64,000 nucleotides of DNA from Alteromonas sp. CI.11.F.A3 (GTDB taxonomy: Bacteria > Pseudomonadota > Gammaproteobacteria > Enterobacterales > Alteromonadaceae), in assembly GCF_032925565.1 (NCBI RefSeq), contig NZ_CP136708.1, positions 2,480,001 to 2,544,000 of the forward strand, written 5' to 3'. This document shows, in pieces, positions 17,704-26,279 of this stretch. The notes under the pieces are model-generated. The model saw only the letters and a list, made by a program, of their open reading frames with translations. It was not told the origin of the DNA and did not search any database. The first letter of the stretch is position 1; each line of letters opens with the position of its first letter. A program made the position numbers and the translations under genes.

Positions 17704-18825
17704 ATGCAAACGCACTCTACTTTTCTTCCGCCTGAGCGCACGTTAATGGGGCCTGGTCCTTCAGACGTAAACCCTCGTATTCTCAATGCGATTGCCAGAC
17801 CGACTGTTGGCCATTTAGACCCGCTATTTATCGAGCTTATGGATGCCACCAAACAGCTTCTTCAATACGCATTTAAAACTGAAAATGCATTAACAATGCC
17901 TATTTCTGCTCCAGGTTCTGCGGGGATGGAAGCTTGTTTTGTTAACCTTGTTGAGCCCGGCGATAAAGTGCTGGTATGTATTAATGGCGTGTTCGGCAAC
18001 CGTATGGTGGAAAATGTTGAAAGATGCGGTGGTCAAGCCATCGTGATTAAAAATGATTGGGGTAAGCAAACCGATTTAAACGCGGTAGAAGATGCACTTA
18101 AAAAAGATGCCGATATCAAAGTGCTTGCTTTTGTACATGCAGAAACGTCAACCGGCGTGAGAAACGATGCAAAACGTTTATGTGAACTTGCAAAACAGTA
18201 CGACTGTTTATCGATAGTAGATGCCGTAACCTCTCTAGGCGGTATTGAGCTAGACGTAGATGGATGGGGCATAGATGCCATTTATTCTGGCTCTCAAAAA
18301 TGTTTAAGCTGCGTGCCGGGCATTTCACCGGTATCGTTTAGTGACCGGGCAGTGCATGTTATTCAAAACCGCAAAACTAAAGTACAAAGCTGGTTTTTAG
18401 ACATGAACTTAATTGTTGGCTATTGGGGGAAAGGGGCTAAGCGCGCTTATCACCATACCGCACCAGTAAACAGTATGTATGCATTTTACGAAGCCTTACT
18501 TATTTTAAAAGAAGAAGGCTTAGAAAACGCATGGAAACGTCATCAAACTGGTCATAACGAGCTGGTGGCTGGACTAGAAGGCTTAGGTCTCTCGCTTGCC
18601 GTAGATGCCGAATATCGTCTACCTCAACTTAATGTAGTCAATATTCCAGACGGTGTTAATGACGCTGAAGTTCGCTCAAGATTACTCAACGATTTTAATT
18701 TAGAAATTGGTGCGGGTTTAGGTGAGTTCGCAGGCAAGGTATGGCGAATTGGATTAATGGGCTATGCCTGCAAACCTCGCAATATCGACCATTGCCTCAC
18801 CTCCTTACAAAAAGTATTGAAATAA
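17704..18825 (+). CDS. Class V aminotransferase, serine-pyruvate / alanine-glyoxylate type (AGXT-like)
   Basis: PLP enzyme of 373 residues interconverting amino acids such as serine or alanine with pyruvate or glyoxylate. Strings MGPGPSDVNPRIL, GSAGMEACFVNL, HAETSTGVRND, IVDAVTSLGG and YSGSQKCLSCVPGISP (PLP lysine in SQK) are those of the AGXT group rather than of SerC or NifS. I choose the ATG at 17704 behind AAGGACT over an earlier in-frame start at 17677. Monocistronic between a long spacer and a strong terminator. Glycine/glyoxylate metabolism is the likely context. Confidence 0.9.
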   Translation: MQTHSTFLPPERTLMGPGPSDVNPRILNAIARPTVGHLDPLFIELMDATKQLLQYAFKTENALTMPISAPGSAGMEACFVNLVEPGDKVLVCINGVFGNRMVENVERCGGQAIVIKNDWGKQTDLNAVEDALKKDADIKVLAFVHAETSTGVRNDAKRLCELAKQYDCLSIVDAVTSLGGIELDVDGWGIDAIYSGSQKCLSCVPGISPVSFSDRAVHVIQNRKTKVQSWFLDMNLIVGYWGKGAKRAYHHTAPVNSMYAFYEALLILKEEGLENAWKRHQTGHNELVAGLEGLGLSLAVDAEYRLPQLNVVNIPDGVNDAEVRSRLLNDFNLEIGAGLGEFAGKVWRIGLMGYACKPRNIDHCLTSLQKVLK

Positions 18826-18861
18826 TAGACTGAAATTTGGTGTTCAAGCATTCAAAACACC

Positions 18862-18889
18862 AAAAGTGGGCCATCGAGCCCACTTTTTA
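18862..18889 (+). terminator. Rho-independent terminator of the aminotransferase gene
   Basis: AAAAGTGGGC / GCCCACTTTTT stem-loop, about 36 bp after the stop codon. A second imperfect inverted repeat (TTTGGTGTT ... AACACCAAA) lies directly before it. Confidence 0.85.
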
Positions 18890-19074
18890 TTTCTGCCCTT
18901 GATTTCCGCGATTCATTTGCCGTCTAAAGCAAAAAAAATTTAACGCTTTTTATTAAAACTCACGTATCTGTTAAATCGCCTGTTTTATGAATGATTTAGT
19001 TGCGGTTCATAATACGTTCACTTACCGTTACTTATGATTTGCCTGAATTAATGATAATGAACACGGAGTTTTGA

Positions 19075-19827
19075 ATGAATTCAATCAATAAACTAGCGGC
19101 GCCTTTAAAACGTTTTAACGTACGCAAGAACGCACGCAAGCGCTTATCACCGATAGTATTATTAACGGGTATCGTCGCCACAATGCTAAGTACGGCATCA
19201 ATAGCGCAACAGCAACAACAGCTTATTCATGTTCAAGGTACAGGCGCAATGTCAGTTACGCCAAATGCATACTCAGTTACCTTTGTTATTGAAGAACAAG
19301 GCGAAACCGTTGGAAAGCTTAATACTACCCTTGCGTCGGATTTACGATCTGTTGTTAGCTTTTTGCTAGAGCAGGGTATTGAACGTAACGACATTCAATC
19401 TATGCAGGTTCGTCTAACACCAAGATACGTGAACAGTCCTAACGGCCGAGTGCAAGAAGGGTTTACGTTAAGTCGCGAAATATCAGTGACTGATTCCAAT
19501 ATTGAAAACTATGATAAAGTGTTGGACGGTGTACTAGGACGCGGTGTCGATCGTATTCAACAATTTTCGTTTGTGAGTACAACGCAAACCAATGCATACC
19601 AAACAGCTTTAGTCGCAGCGGTGAAAGACGCGAAGGCGCGAGCAGCACTTTTAGCGAAGGAATTAGGCGTTGAAGTGGGCGAAGTAGTTGCAATCTCTGA
19701 ATCTGGTGGCAATATGCCCGTTCCAGTTATGCGCGCAGACGCGTTTGCCAAAGAAATGTCTGTTTCTTTACCAGGGCAAGAAACCGTTGAAGCACGTATA
19801 AACGTTAGTTTTACTATTATTCAATAG
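19075..19827 (+). CDS. SIMPL (DUF541) domain periplasmic protein
   Basis: 250 residues: basic N-terminus, hydrophobic signal core (about 26-43, SPIVLLTGIVATMLSTASIA), then a SIMPL domain (HVQGTGAMSVTPNAYSVTFVIEEQG, SREISVTDSNIENYDKVLDGVL, ALVAAVKDAKARAALLAKELG). SIMPL proteins such as E. coli YggE are periplasmic or outer-membrane associated and have been linked to oxidative stress, but the molecular function is unknown. ATG at 19075 has GGAG eight bases upstream. The next gene starts 12 bp after the stop. Confidence 0.88.
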   Translation: MNSINKLAAPLKRFNVRKNARKRLSPIVLLTGIVATMLSTASIAQQQQQLIHVQGTGAMSVTPNAYSVTFVIEEQGETVGKLNTTLASDLRSVVSFLLEQGIERNDIQSMQVRLTPRYVNSPNGRVQEGFTLSREISVTDSNIENYDKVLDGVLGRGVDRIQQFSFVSTTQTNAYQTALVAAVKDAKARAALLAKELGVEVGEVVAISESGGNMPVPVMRADAFAKEMSVSLPGQETVEARINVSFTIIQ

Positions 19828-19839
19828 CAGGGTAACCGT

Positions 19840-20301
19840 TTGAAAGAAGAACAATACGCCCAGTTAATAAGCCAGGCGAAAAGCCTGGTTGCTGGTGAGC
19901 ACGATGTCATTGCCAACATGGCAAACATCAGTGCACTACTTTTTAACCATCTCGATAAGGTAAATTGGGCTGGTTTTTATTTTTATAAAGAAGCGCAGTT
20001 AGTGTTGGGGCCTTTCCAAGGACAACCCGCTTGCATCCGTATTCCTATGGGGAAGGGTGTGTGTGGTACTGCCGCTGAAACCCGCACAGTACAGCGCATT
20101 GCAGATGTTCATGCCTTCTCTGGCCACATTGCTTGCGACGCCGCTTCAAACTCCGAAATCGTCATTCCTCTTGTGGTAAATGGCGAACTAATTGGTGTTT
20201 TAGATATCGATAGCCCAGAATTTTCTCGTTTCGACGAGCAAGATGAGCTCGGGTTGTGTAAAATAGCCGATATACTTATTGAATCTCAGCAATCGTTATG
20301 A
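19840..20301 (+). CDS. msrC: Free methionine-(R)-sulfoxide reductase, GAF type
   Basis: GAF-domain enzyme (153 residues) reducing free Met-R-sulfoxide. The three family cysteines are present: GQPACIRIP, GKGVCGTAAE and HIACDAASNSEIV, the last followed by the conserved substrate-site acidic residues. The start appears to be a TTG at 19840 with weak ribosome binding sequence; I see no better in-frame start that keeps the full domain. In E. coli the homologue (yebR) lies next to proQ-prc, as here. Its TGA overlaps the following ATG. Confidence 0.9.
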   Translation: MKEEQYAQLISQAKSLVAGEHDVIANMANISALLFNHLDKVNWAGFYFYKEAQLVLGPFQGQPACIRIPMGKGVCGTAAETRTVQRIADVHAFSGHIACDAASNSEIVIPLVVNGELIGVLDIDSPEFSRFDEQDELGLCKIADILIESQQSL

Positions 20302-20588
20302 AATACAACGTTGACATCCATGTAGTACTATCTACTTATGAAGATATGGAAGACAATCATGATGACCCTGATGAAGCGTCAGAACGATTAAATTTCGTAC
20401 TTCACGCAATTTATGATAGAGCCGATGAAGATATTGAAACCCATCGGCTTGAACAATTATTGCAACACGGTTGGGAGTCTTGGCAACAAGATAAACATTT
20501 ATTAGAAATTGATGATGACGAATTACTCGATTGGGTTGACCACGCGCTGGCAACTTGGGATGATGAGAGTAATGAAGAAATCTCTTGA
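20298..20588 (+). CDS. Conserved small acidic protein of unknown function
   Basis: 96 residues, strongly acidic (runs such as DDPDE, DEDIE, DDDELL, WDDESNEE) with several tryptophans near the C-terminus; no signal peptide or membrane segment. I do not recognise the family. It is coupled to msrC by an ATGA overlap and ends just before proQ, so it belongs to the msrC-proQ-prc operon. That operon position and the ordered acidic/Trp pattern argue that it is a real gene. Confidence 0.75.
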   Translation: MKYNVDIHVVLSTYEDMEDNHDDPDEASERLNFVLHAIYDRADEDIETHRLEQLLQHGWESWQQDKHLLEIDDDELLDWVDHALATWDDESNEEIS

Positions 20589-20605
20589 ATAATTTAGAAA
20601 GTTTA

Positions 20606-21277
20606 ATGGAATCACCAGAAAAGTTTACTAGCAGTAAGGAAGTTATCGCTTTCCTTTCCGAGACCTTCCCTAAATGCTTTAGTATTGAAGGCGAAGCCCT
20701 ACCACTTAAGATTGGCATCTTTCAAGATTTAGCCCAGCGTTTAGAAAGCGAAGAACGAGTGAGTAAAACATTACTCCGCTCTACACTTCGCCACTATACA
20801 AACAGCTGGCGCTACCTCTACAGTATCAAAGAAGGCGCAAACCGTGTCGACTTAGATGGTGTTGAAGGGGAAACTATTGAGAAAGAGCATGCCGATCATG
20901 CACAGAAGCAGCTAGAAGAGAGCAAAGCGAAAGCCGCCGAAAAGCGCAAAGCTAAGCAAGCTCAGCAGCCTCAAAAGAAAGAAAAACGTCAATTTGCTCG
21001 TCCGAAATCTACTGGTTCGGCGCCTGCAGGCAGCAACAAAGAAGGCCAGCAGGGAACTAAACCGAAAATTCAGAGACCAACTAAGACACCACCGGCTAAA
21101 TTGACTGATGCCGATATGCAACAAGGTACGAACGTAACGGTTAAATTAGGTAAAACACCTATGCCAGCCGTTATCACCGAAATTGCCAAAGACGGTATTC
21201 ATGTTCAGTTAGACTCAGGTATGGTGGTAAAAGTAAATGCAGAAGCTTTACGTTTGGCACGCTCCAAGAGGTCGTAA
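20606..21277 (+). CDS. proQ: RNA chaperone ProQ
   Basis: Global RNA-binding chaperone with a FinO-like N-terminal domain (SSKEVIAFLSETFPKCFS, LKIGIFQDLAQRL, SWRYLYSIKEGANRVDLDG), a basic linker (about 95-165) rich in Lys, Gln and Pro, and a C-terminal Tudor-like domain (GKTPMPAVITEIAKDGIHVQLDSG). I choose the ATG at 20606 (223 residues). From it the N-terminus MESPEKFTSSKEV aligns residue for residue with E. coli MENQPKLNSSKEV. The TTG at 20585 would add seven residues. prc follows two bases after the stop. Confidence 0.96.
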   Translation: MESPEKFTSSKEVIAFLSETFPKCFSIEGEALPLKIGIFQDLAQRLESEERVSKTLLRSTLRHYTNSWRYLYSIKEGANRVDLDGVEGETIEKEHADHAQKQLEESKAKAAEKRKAKQAQQPQKKEKRQFARPKSTGSAPAGSNKEGQQGTKPKIQRPTKTPPAKLTDADMQQGTNVTVKLGKTPMPAVITEIAKDGIHVQLDSGMVVKVNAEALRLARSKRS

Positions 21278-21279
21278 AT

Positions 21280-23319
21280 ATGAAAGATATCCTTCGAATT
21301 TCCATTGCTAGTGCATTTCTTACCGTTGGGGTAGGCGCTGGTGCAGTCACCACAACCCCAGATGTTGAAGAGCTTCCCGTTCTTCAACAAGAGACACAGC
21401 ATAGTGTTGCTGCAAAACGCGTTAGTGCGTTATTTACCCGCGCTCACTATAAAGAAATTTCGTTGGATGATGTGTTATCGGCACGAATCTATCAGCGCTT
21501 CATTGAATCTTTAGATCACAACAAGCAAGTCCTTTTATTGTCTGATGTGGTAGGTTTCGAAAAATATCGAAATGCTTTTGATGATGCGTTGAGCAAGGGT
21601 AACCTTTCTGTTGCGTACAACATGTACAATGTGAGCGCGCAGCGTCGTATCGAGCGCTACGAGTTTGCATTAGCTGCGTTAGAGAAAGGGCCTTTTGATT
21701 TTGAAAAAGCCGATGACAAGTTTTATTACGATCGCGAAGAAGCCGAATGGCCTACAAGCAAAGATGAATTAGATGAGATTTGGCGTCAACGTGTTAAGTA
21801 CGACGCATTAAACCTTATTCTTGCTGATAAAACGTGGGAAGAAGCAAAAGAGCTTCTTGAGAAACGCTACACACGCTCTATCAAGCGAACTAAACAAACC
21901 AAAAGCGAAGATGTATTTCAAATTGCTATGAATGCATTTGCGCGTACCATCGAAGCTCACACGAGTTATCTTTCACCGCGCAACGCTGACCGATTCCAAA
22001 TGGAAATGAATTTGGAATTTGAAGGTATTGGTGCAGTACTTCAAAGCGAAGAAGATTACACTGTAATTAAAAGCGTAGTGCCAGGCGGTCCTGCCGATGA
22101 ATCTGGGGCGTTAAAGCCTGAAGATAAAATTGTTGGTGTGGCTCAAGAAGATGAAGAGTTTGTTGATGTCGTCGGCTGGCGTTTAGATGAAGTTGTAGAG
22201 CTTATCAAAGGGCCAAAAGGCAGTGCGGTACGCTTGCAAGTTCAAAAAGGCGCGACAGATGCGAAAACCATGTCTGTAGTTAGCCTTACTCGCGACAAAA
22301 TTAAGCTTGAAGACCGAGCTGCACAGTCTGAGGTTTACACGCCTGAAACTGGACCCCATGCAAATCAGCCTTTAGGTGTTATTACTATTCCTAGCTTCTA
22401 CAACAACCTACACGCCGATGTTGAAAAGGAAATAAACAGCCTTAAAGCACAAAACGTTAAAGGTATCATTGTAGATTTGCGCGGCAATGGTGGTGGTTCT
22501 TTAACAGAAGCGACTTTGCTTACCGGTCTTTTCATTGAAAAAGGGCCTGTGGTACAAATTCGTTACGGTCAAACTAAAGTTAGCGTCAATCGCGATACCG
22601 ACGGAAAAGTATCTTATGATGGGCCGTTAACGGTTTTAGTAGACCGCTACAGTGCGTCGGCGTCAGAGATTTTCGCCGCTGCAATGCAAGATTATAACCG
22701 CGCACTCATTATTGGTGAACAAACCTTCGGTAAAGGCACCGTTCAACAACACCGTGGTTTAGGTAAAATTTATGACTTGTACGACAACCCATTAGGTAGC
22801 GTGCAATTCACCATCGCTAAGTTCTATCGTATTGACGGTGGAAGTACGCAGCACAAAGGGGTAGTGCCTGATATTCTTTATCCTTCAGCAATTGAACCTG
22901 CTGACTGGGGTGAAAGCCAACAGGATAATGCATTACCTTGGGACAGTATTAACCGCGCAAATTACACTACATTTGCTGACGGCCAAGCTGCGCTGGACGT
23001 ATTAACGGCGAAACATAATAAACGTATTATGCAAGACCCTGAGTTTTCTTATATTCACGACGATATTGTTGAGTACAAAGAAAACAAAGATAAGAACTTT
23101 ATTTCGTTGGTTAAATCTGAACGTGAGTCAGATAAAAAAGAAGCTGAAGAAAAAGCACTCGAAAGAGCCAATGAACGTTTACAGCGTATGGGTAAAGAAT
23201 TAGTCAAAACACTTGATGACCTACCTGAAGATATGGAAGAGTTAGATCCGTTCTTAGATGAAGCTGCCAACATTACTTTTGATATGATAGAAACCGGCAG
23301 ATACGCAATAACACATTAA
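21280..23319 (+). CDS. prc: Tail-specific (C-terminal processing) periplasmic protease Prc
   Basis: Periplasmic S41 protease that degrades or trims proteins from their C-terminus (in E. coli FtsI, MepS and others). 679 residues: signal peptide (1-22), N-terminal helical domain, PDZ domain around 245-325 (EGIGAVLQSEEDYTVIKSVVPGGPADESGALKPEDKI is split by its carboxylate loop), catalytic Ser460 (RYSASASEIF), Asp471 and Lys485 (TFGKGTVQ), and the C-terminal helical domain. Spacing of Ser and Lys equals E. coli (452/477). Ends in a strong terminator. Last gene of the msrC-proQ-prc operon. Confidence 0.96.
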   Translation: MKDILRISIASAFLTVGVGAGAVTTTPDVEELPVLQQETQHSVAAKRVSALFTRAHYKEISLDDVLSARIYQRFIESLDHNKQVLLLSDVVGFEKYRNAFDDALSKGNLSVAYNMYNVSAQRRIERYEFALAALEKGPFDFEKADDKFYYDREEAEWPTSKDELDEIWRQRVKYDALNLILADKTWEEAKELLEKRYTRSIKRTKQTKSEDVFQIAMNAFARTIEAHTSYLSPRNADRFQMEMNLEFEGIGAVLQSEEDYTVIKSVVPGGPADESGALKPEDKIVGVAQEDEEFVDVVGWRLDEVVELIKGPKGSAVRLQVQKGATDAKTMSVVSLTRDKIKLEDRAAQSEVYTPETGPHANQPLGVITIPSFYNNLHADVEKEINSLKAQNVKGIIVDLRGNGGGSLTEATLLTGLFIEKGPVVQIRYGQTKVSVNRDTDGKVSYDGPLTVLVDRYSASASEIFAAAMQDYNRALIIGEQTFGKGTVQQHRGLGKIYDLYDNPLGSVQFTIAKFYRIDGGSTQHKGVVPDILYPSAIEPADWGESQQDNALPWDSINRANYTTFADGQAALDVLTAKHNKRIMQDPEFSYIHDDIVEYKENKDKNFISLVKSERESDKKEAEEKALERANERLQRMGKELVKTLDDLPEDMEELDPFLDEAANITFDMIETGRYAITH

Positions 23320-23332
23320 AGGTTGATGACAG

Positions 23333-23361
23333 AGGGCTGGTCAGTGGCCAGCCCTTTTTTT
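23333..23361 (+). terminator. Rho-independent terminator after prc
   Basis: AGGGCTGG / CCAGCCCT stem with a TCAGTGG loop followed by seven T residues, 13 bp after the prc stop. Confidence 0.9.
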
Positions 23362-23406
23362 GTGTCTGATATACCTATACAACAATAATAAATAAAGGGA
23401 AATCAC

Positions 23407-24741
23407 ATGGCTATCAGAGGCGAGTTTTCTTCTCGAATCGGGTTCGTGCTCGCAGCAGCGGGTTCAGCAGTTGGACTCGGTAATATTTGGGGGTTCCCCA
23501 CCAAAGTAGCAACGAATGGCGGCGCTGCTTTTGTTCTTGTTTATTTACTTCTCGCGTTTGTTCTTGCATACCCCGTTCTTATGGCTGAACTCATCATTGG
23601 ACGAAGTTCTCGTTCTAACATGGTGGATGCGCTAGGCAATATTTCTGGCAATTTTATTGGTCGTGCAACCGGTATTTGGGGATGTATAACAGTCTCACTT
23701 ATCTTGGCGTTTTACGCCATCGTGGGCGGTTGGATGCTTGTTTATTTCGCTGATTCTGCCGTCAATATGGTGGGGTTACAGTCTGCAAGTGATTGGTTGT
23801 TAACCTCATCGGTTACGCGTAACATTATTTTTTGTTTTATTTTCATGGCGTTAACTGCTTTTATTGTTGTGGGTGGTGTTAAGGCGGGTATTGAAAAGTG
23901 GTCGGTTAGGTTAATGCCCACACTGGTAATTCTTATCCTAGCCTTGATCATTTATGTCAGCTTACAGCCGGGAGCTTCTGATGGTTGGAGCGCGTACTTA
24001 GTTCCAGACTTCACGCGCATCCTCGACCCCGACTTATTAATTGATGCTATGGGCCAAGCCTTTTTCTCAATGTCATTAGGTGTGGGTACCATGCTTGTTT
24101 ACGGTTCATACCTAAGCAAAAAAGAAAATTTGCCCACCATTGGTGCTTCCGTTGCGTTAGTTGATATTGGTGTAGCCGTTATTGCCGGTATGCTGATTAT
24201 TCCAGCCATGTATGTGGCACTGCATAATGGTGTAGAAATCTTTACGCCAGAGGGGGCTTTAATTCAAGGTGACTCGCTTATTTTCAAAGTGTTGCCGGCC
24301 TTGTTTGATACAATTGGCGGGGTAGGTGTGTTTGTTGCATTCACGTTCTTTGCGTTAATGGCGATAGCCGCCGTTACCTCTTCAATATCAATGCTTGAAG
24401 TACCTGTAGCATACATGGTGGAAAGCAGAGGCTTGGTGCGCAAAAAGGCGGTAGTGACAATGGCAGCCATTATCTTTGTACTAAGTTGCATTATTATTCT
24501 TAATTTTAATGCACTGTTTGGGTTCGTTATTGCCCTTACCACTGAGTACAGTCAACCACTACTTGGCTTAGCGCTATGTATATTTGCCGGTTGGGTGTGG
24601 CGCAGAGATGCCATACTAGCAGAGCTTAAAGAAGGTGATGCAAACGCAGAGCAAAGTTTGTTTTGGAAGATTTGGCCTTGGTATGTACGCTTTGTTTGCC
24701 CGGTTATTATTGCGCTAATGTTTTACCGCTCAGTTTTTTGA
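23407..24741 (+). CDS. Sodium-dependent transporter, NSS/SNF family
   Basis: Inner-membrane sodium symporter of 444 residues. The N-terminus SSRIGFVLAAAGSAVGLGNIWGFPTKVATNGGAAFV is the NSS signature containing the unwound TM1 substrate and sodium site. The protein then shows about ten more hydrophobic segments, of which TM8 (TFFALMAIAAVTSSISMLEV) carries the conserved Ser pair for Na2. Substrate is probably an amino acid but cannot be told from the sequence. Its stop is 23 bp before the next transporter gene, so the two may be co-transcribed. ATG at 23407 follows AAAGGGAA. Confidence 0.9.
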   Translation: MAIRGEFSSRIGFVLAAAGSAVGLGNIWGFPTKVATNGGAAFVLVYLLLAFVLAYPVLMAELIIGRSSRSNMVDALGNISGNFIGRATGIWGCITVSLILAFYAIVGGWMLVYFADSAVNMVGLQSASDWLLTSSVTRNIIFCFIFMALTAFIVVGGVKAGIEKWSVRLMPTLVILILALIIYVSLQPGASDGWSAYLVPDFTRILDPDLLIDAMGQAFFSMSLGVGTMLVYGSYLSKKENLPTIGASVALVDIGVAVIAGMLIIPAMYVALHNGVEIFTPEGALIQGDSLIFKVLPALFDTIGGVGVFVAFTFFALMAIAAVTSSISMLEVPVAYMVESRGLVRKKAVVTMAAIIFVLSCIIILNFNALFGFVIALTTEYSQPLLGLALCIFAGWVWRRDAILAELKEGDANAEQSLFWKIWPWYVRFVCPVIIALMFYRSVF

Positions 24742-24764
24742 TTTAAGGCTTAAGAATAATAAAA

Positions 24765-26246
24765 ATGACAACGACTAAAGAATTAAAAGAACCTTCATTA
24801 TTTGACGCGCTTATTCCCATTGTTGCCCTTGTACTTATGATGGGTAGTGCGGTTTATTTATTTGCCGATAATTCATCGTATGGGCCTAACCAAATTGCCT
24901 TATTACTGGCAATGGGTCTTGCCGCCATCATTGGTATGAAAAACGGTTATAGCTGGAAAACCATCGAAAAAGGCATTGTTGATGGAATCTCAATGTCGCT
25001 CGGTGCGTGCTTAATTCTATTGGCCGTAGGTTCGCTTATTGGTACGTGGATGTTAGCCGGTACAGTTCCTACGCTTATTTATTTTGGTCTAGAGCTATTA
25101 AACCCTTCATTCTTTTATGCTGCCGCCTGCTTAATTTGCGCCGTGGTTGCTATGAGCATTGGAAGTTCTTGGACTACCGCCGCTACAGTGGGGGTTGCAC
25201 TGATGGGCGTGGCTGCAGGTATGGATATGTCTGCTGCGATTACCGCCGGTGCTGTTGTGTCAGGTGCTTATTTCGGCGATAAAATTTCTCCGCTTTCTGA
25301 AACCACAAACTTAGCACCCGCCGTGGCAGGTACCGATTTATTTGAACATATTCGCTACATGCTTTGGACTACCGTACCTAGCTTTATTCTAGCGCTTATT
25401 TTGTTTGTAATATTGGGCTTTAGCGAAAGCGGTGATGCTAAAGCAGATCGCATCGAACAAATGCAGTTATTGTTAAATGAGTCTTTCGATTTAAGCTGGT
25501 ATTTATTAGTCCCCCTTGTTGTATTGCTAACCCTTGCGGTTAAGAAAGTGCCTGCGTTTCCTGCTGTGTCTATTGGCGCATTATTAGGTGCAGTATGGGC
25601 AGTGTTATTTCAAAGTGATGTAGTTGCTAGCATGGCAAGCCCTGACGACAGTGCCAGCATTGGTGCATTAAAAGTGGTTTGGACGGCCTTGTTTGACGGC
25701 GTAAGTTTCTCAACCCCTGATGAAAACTTGAATAGCTTGCTTTCACGAGGCGGTATGTCGTCTATGCTCAATACGATATGGTTAATTATTTGCGCTATGT
25801 CGTTTGGCGCGGTACTTGAGAGAGTAGGGCTATTAAAACGTGCAGTATCCGCTATTTTGTTAGGCGCTAAGTCGGCCGGTGATATGGTAAGCAGAACTAT
25901 TCTTACGTGTTTCGCGACCAACTTGGTAACGGCCGATCAGTACATCTCTATTGTGATGCCAGGGCGCATGTACAAAGAAGAGTATGAAAAGCGTGGTTTG
26001 CACCAACTAAATCTATCTAGAAGCCTTGAAGATGGCGGAACCTTAACATCGCCACTTATTCCTTGGAACACGTGTGGTGCCTATATGCACAGTGTGCTGT
26101 TGGTAAACCCATTCGACTATGTTTTCTATGCGTTCTTTAACGTAATAAACCCAATTCTTGCTATTATCTACGCCTACTTAGGAATTAAAATTCTTCGCCT
26201 AACACCTCCAGATTATGCAAAGCAACCTGGCGAAGCAAACCAATAA
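24765..26246 (+). CDS. nhaC: Na+/H+ antiporter, NhaC family
   Basis: 493-residue inner-membrane protein with about eleven to thirteen hydrophobic segments and the NhaC-type strings MSIGSSWTTAATVGVALMG, GAVVSGAYFGDKISPLSETTNLAPA and WNTCGAYM. The family exchanges Na+ (or malate/lactate with protons in some members) for H+. A sodium-motive role fits a marine organism and a neighbouring sodium symporter. The exact exchange reaction is not deducible; calling it NhaC is by family membership only. Confidence 0.85.
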   Translation: MTTTKELKEPSLFDALIPIVALVLMMGSAVYLFADNSSYGPNQIALLLAMGLAAIIGMKNGYSWKTIEKGIVDGISMSLGACLILLAVGSLIGTWMLAGTVPTLIYFGLELLNPSFFYAAACLICAVVAMSIGSSWTTAATVGVALMGVAAGMDMSAAITAGAVVSGAYFGDKISPLSETTNLAPAVAGTDLFEHIRYMLWTTVPSFILALILFVILGFSESGDAKADRIEQMQLLLNESFDLSWYLLVPLVVLLTLAVKKVPAFPAVSIGALLGAVWAVLFQSDVVASMASPDDSASIGALKVVWTALFDGVSFSTPDENLNSLLSRGGMSSMLNTIWLIICAMSFGAVLERVGLLKRAVSAILLGAKSAGDMVSRTILTCFATNLVTADQYISIVMPGRMYKEEYEKRGLHQLNLSRSLEDGGTLTSPLIPWNTCGAYMHSVLLVNPFDYVFYAFFNVINPILAIIYAYLGIKILRLTPPDYAKQPGEANQ

Positions 26247-26279
26247 TAGTTGCGTAGAATTTCTGTTTTAGGAGACTCT

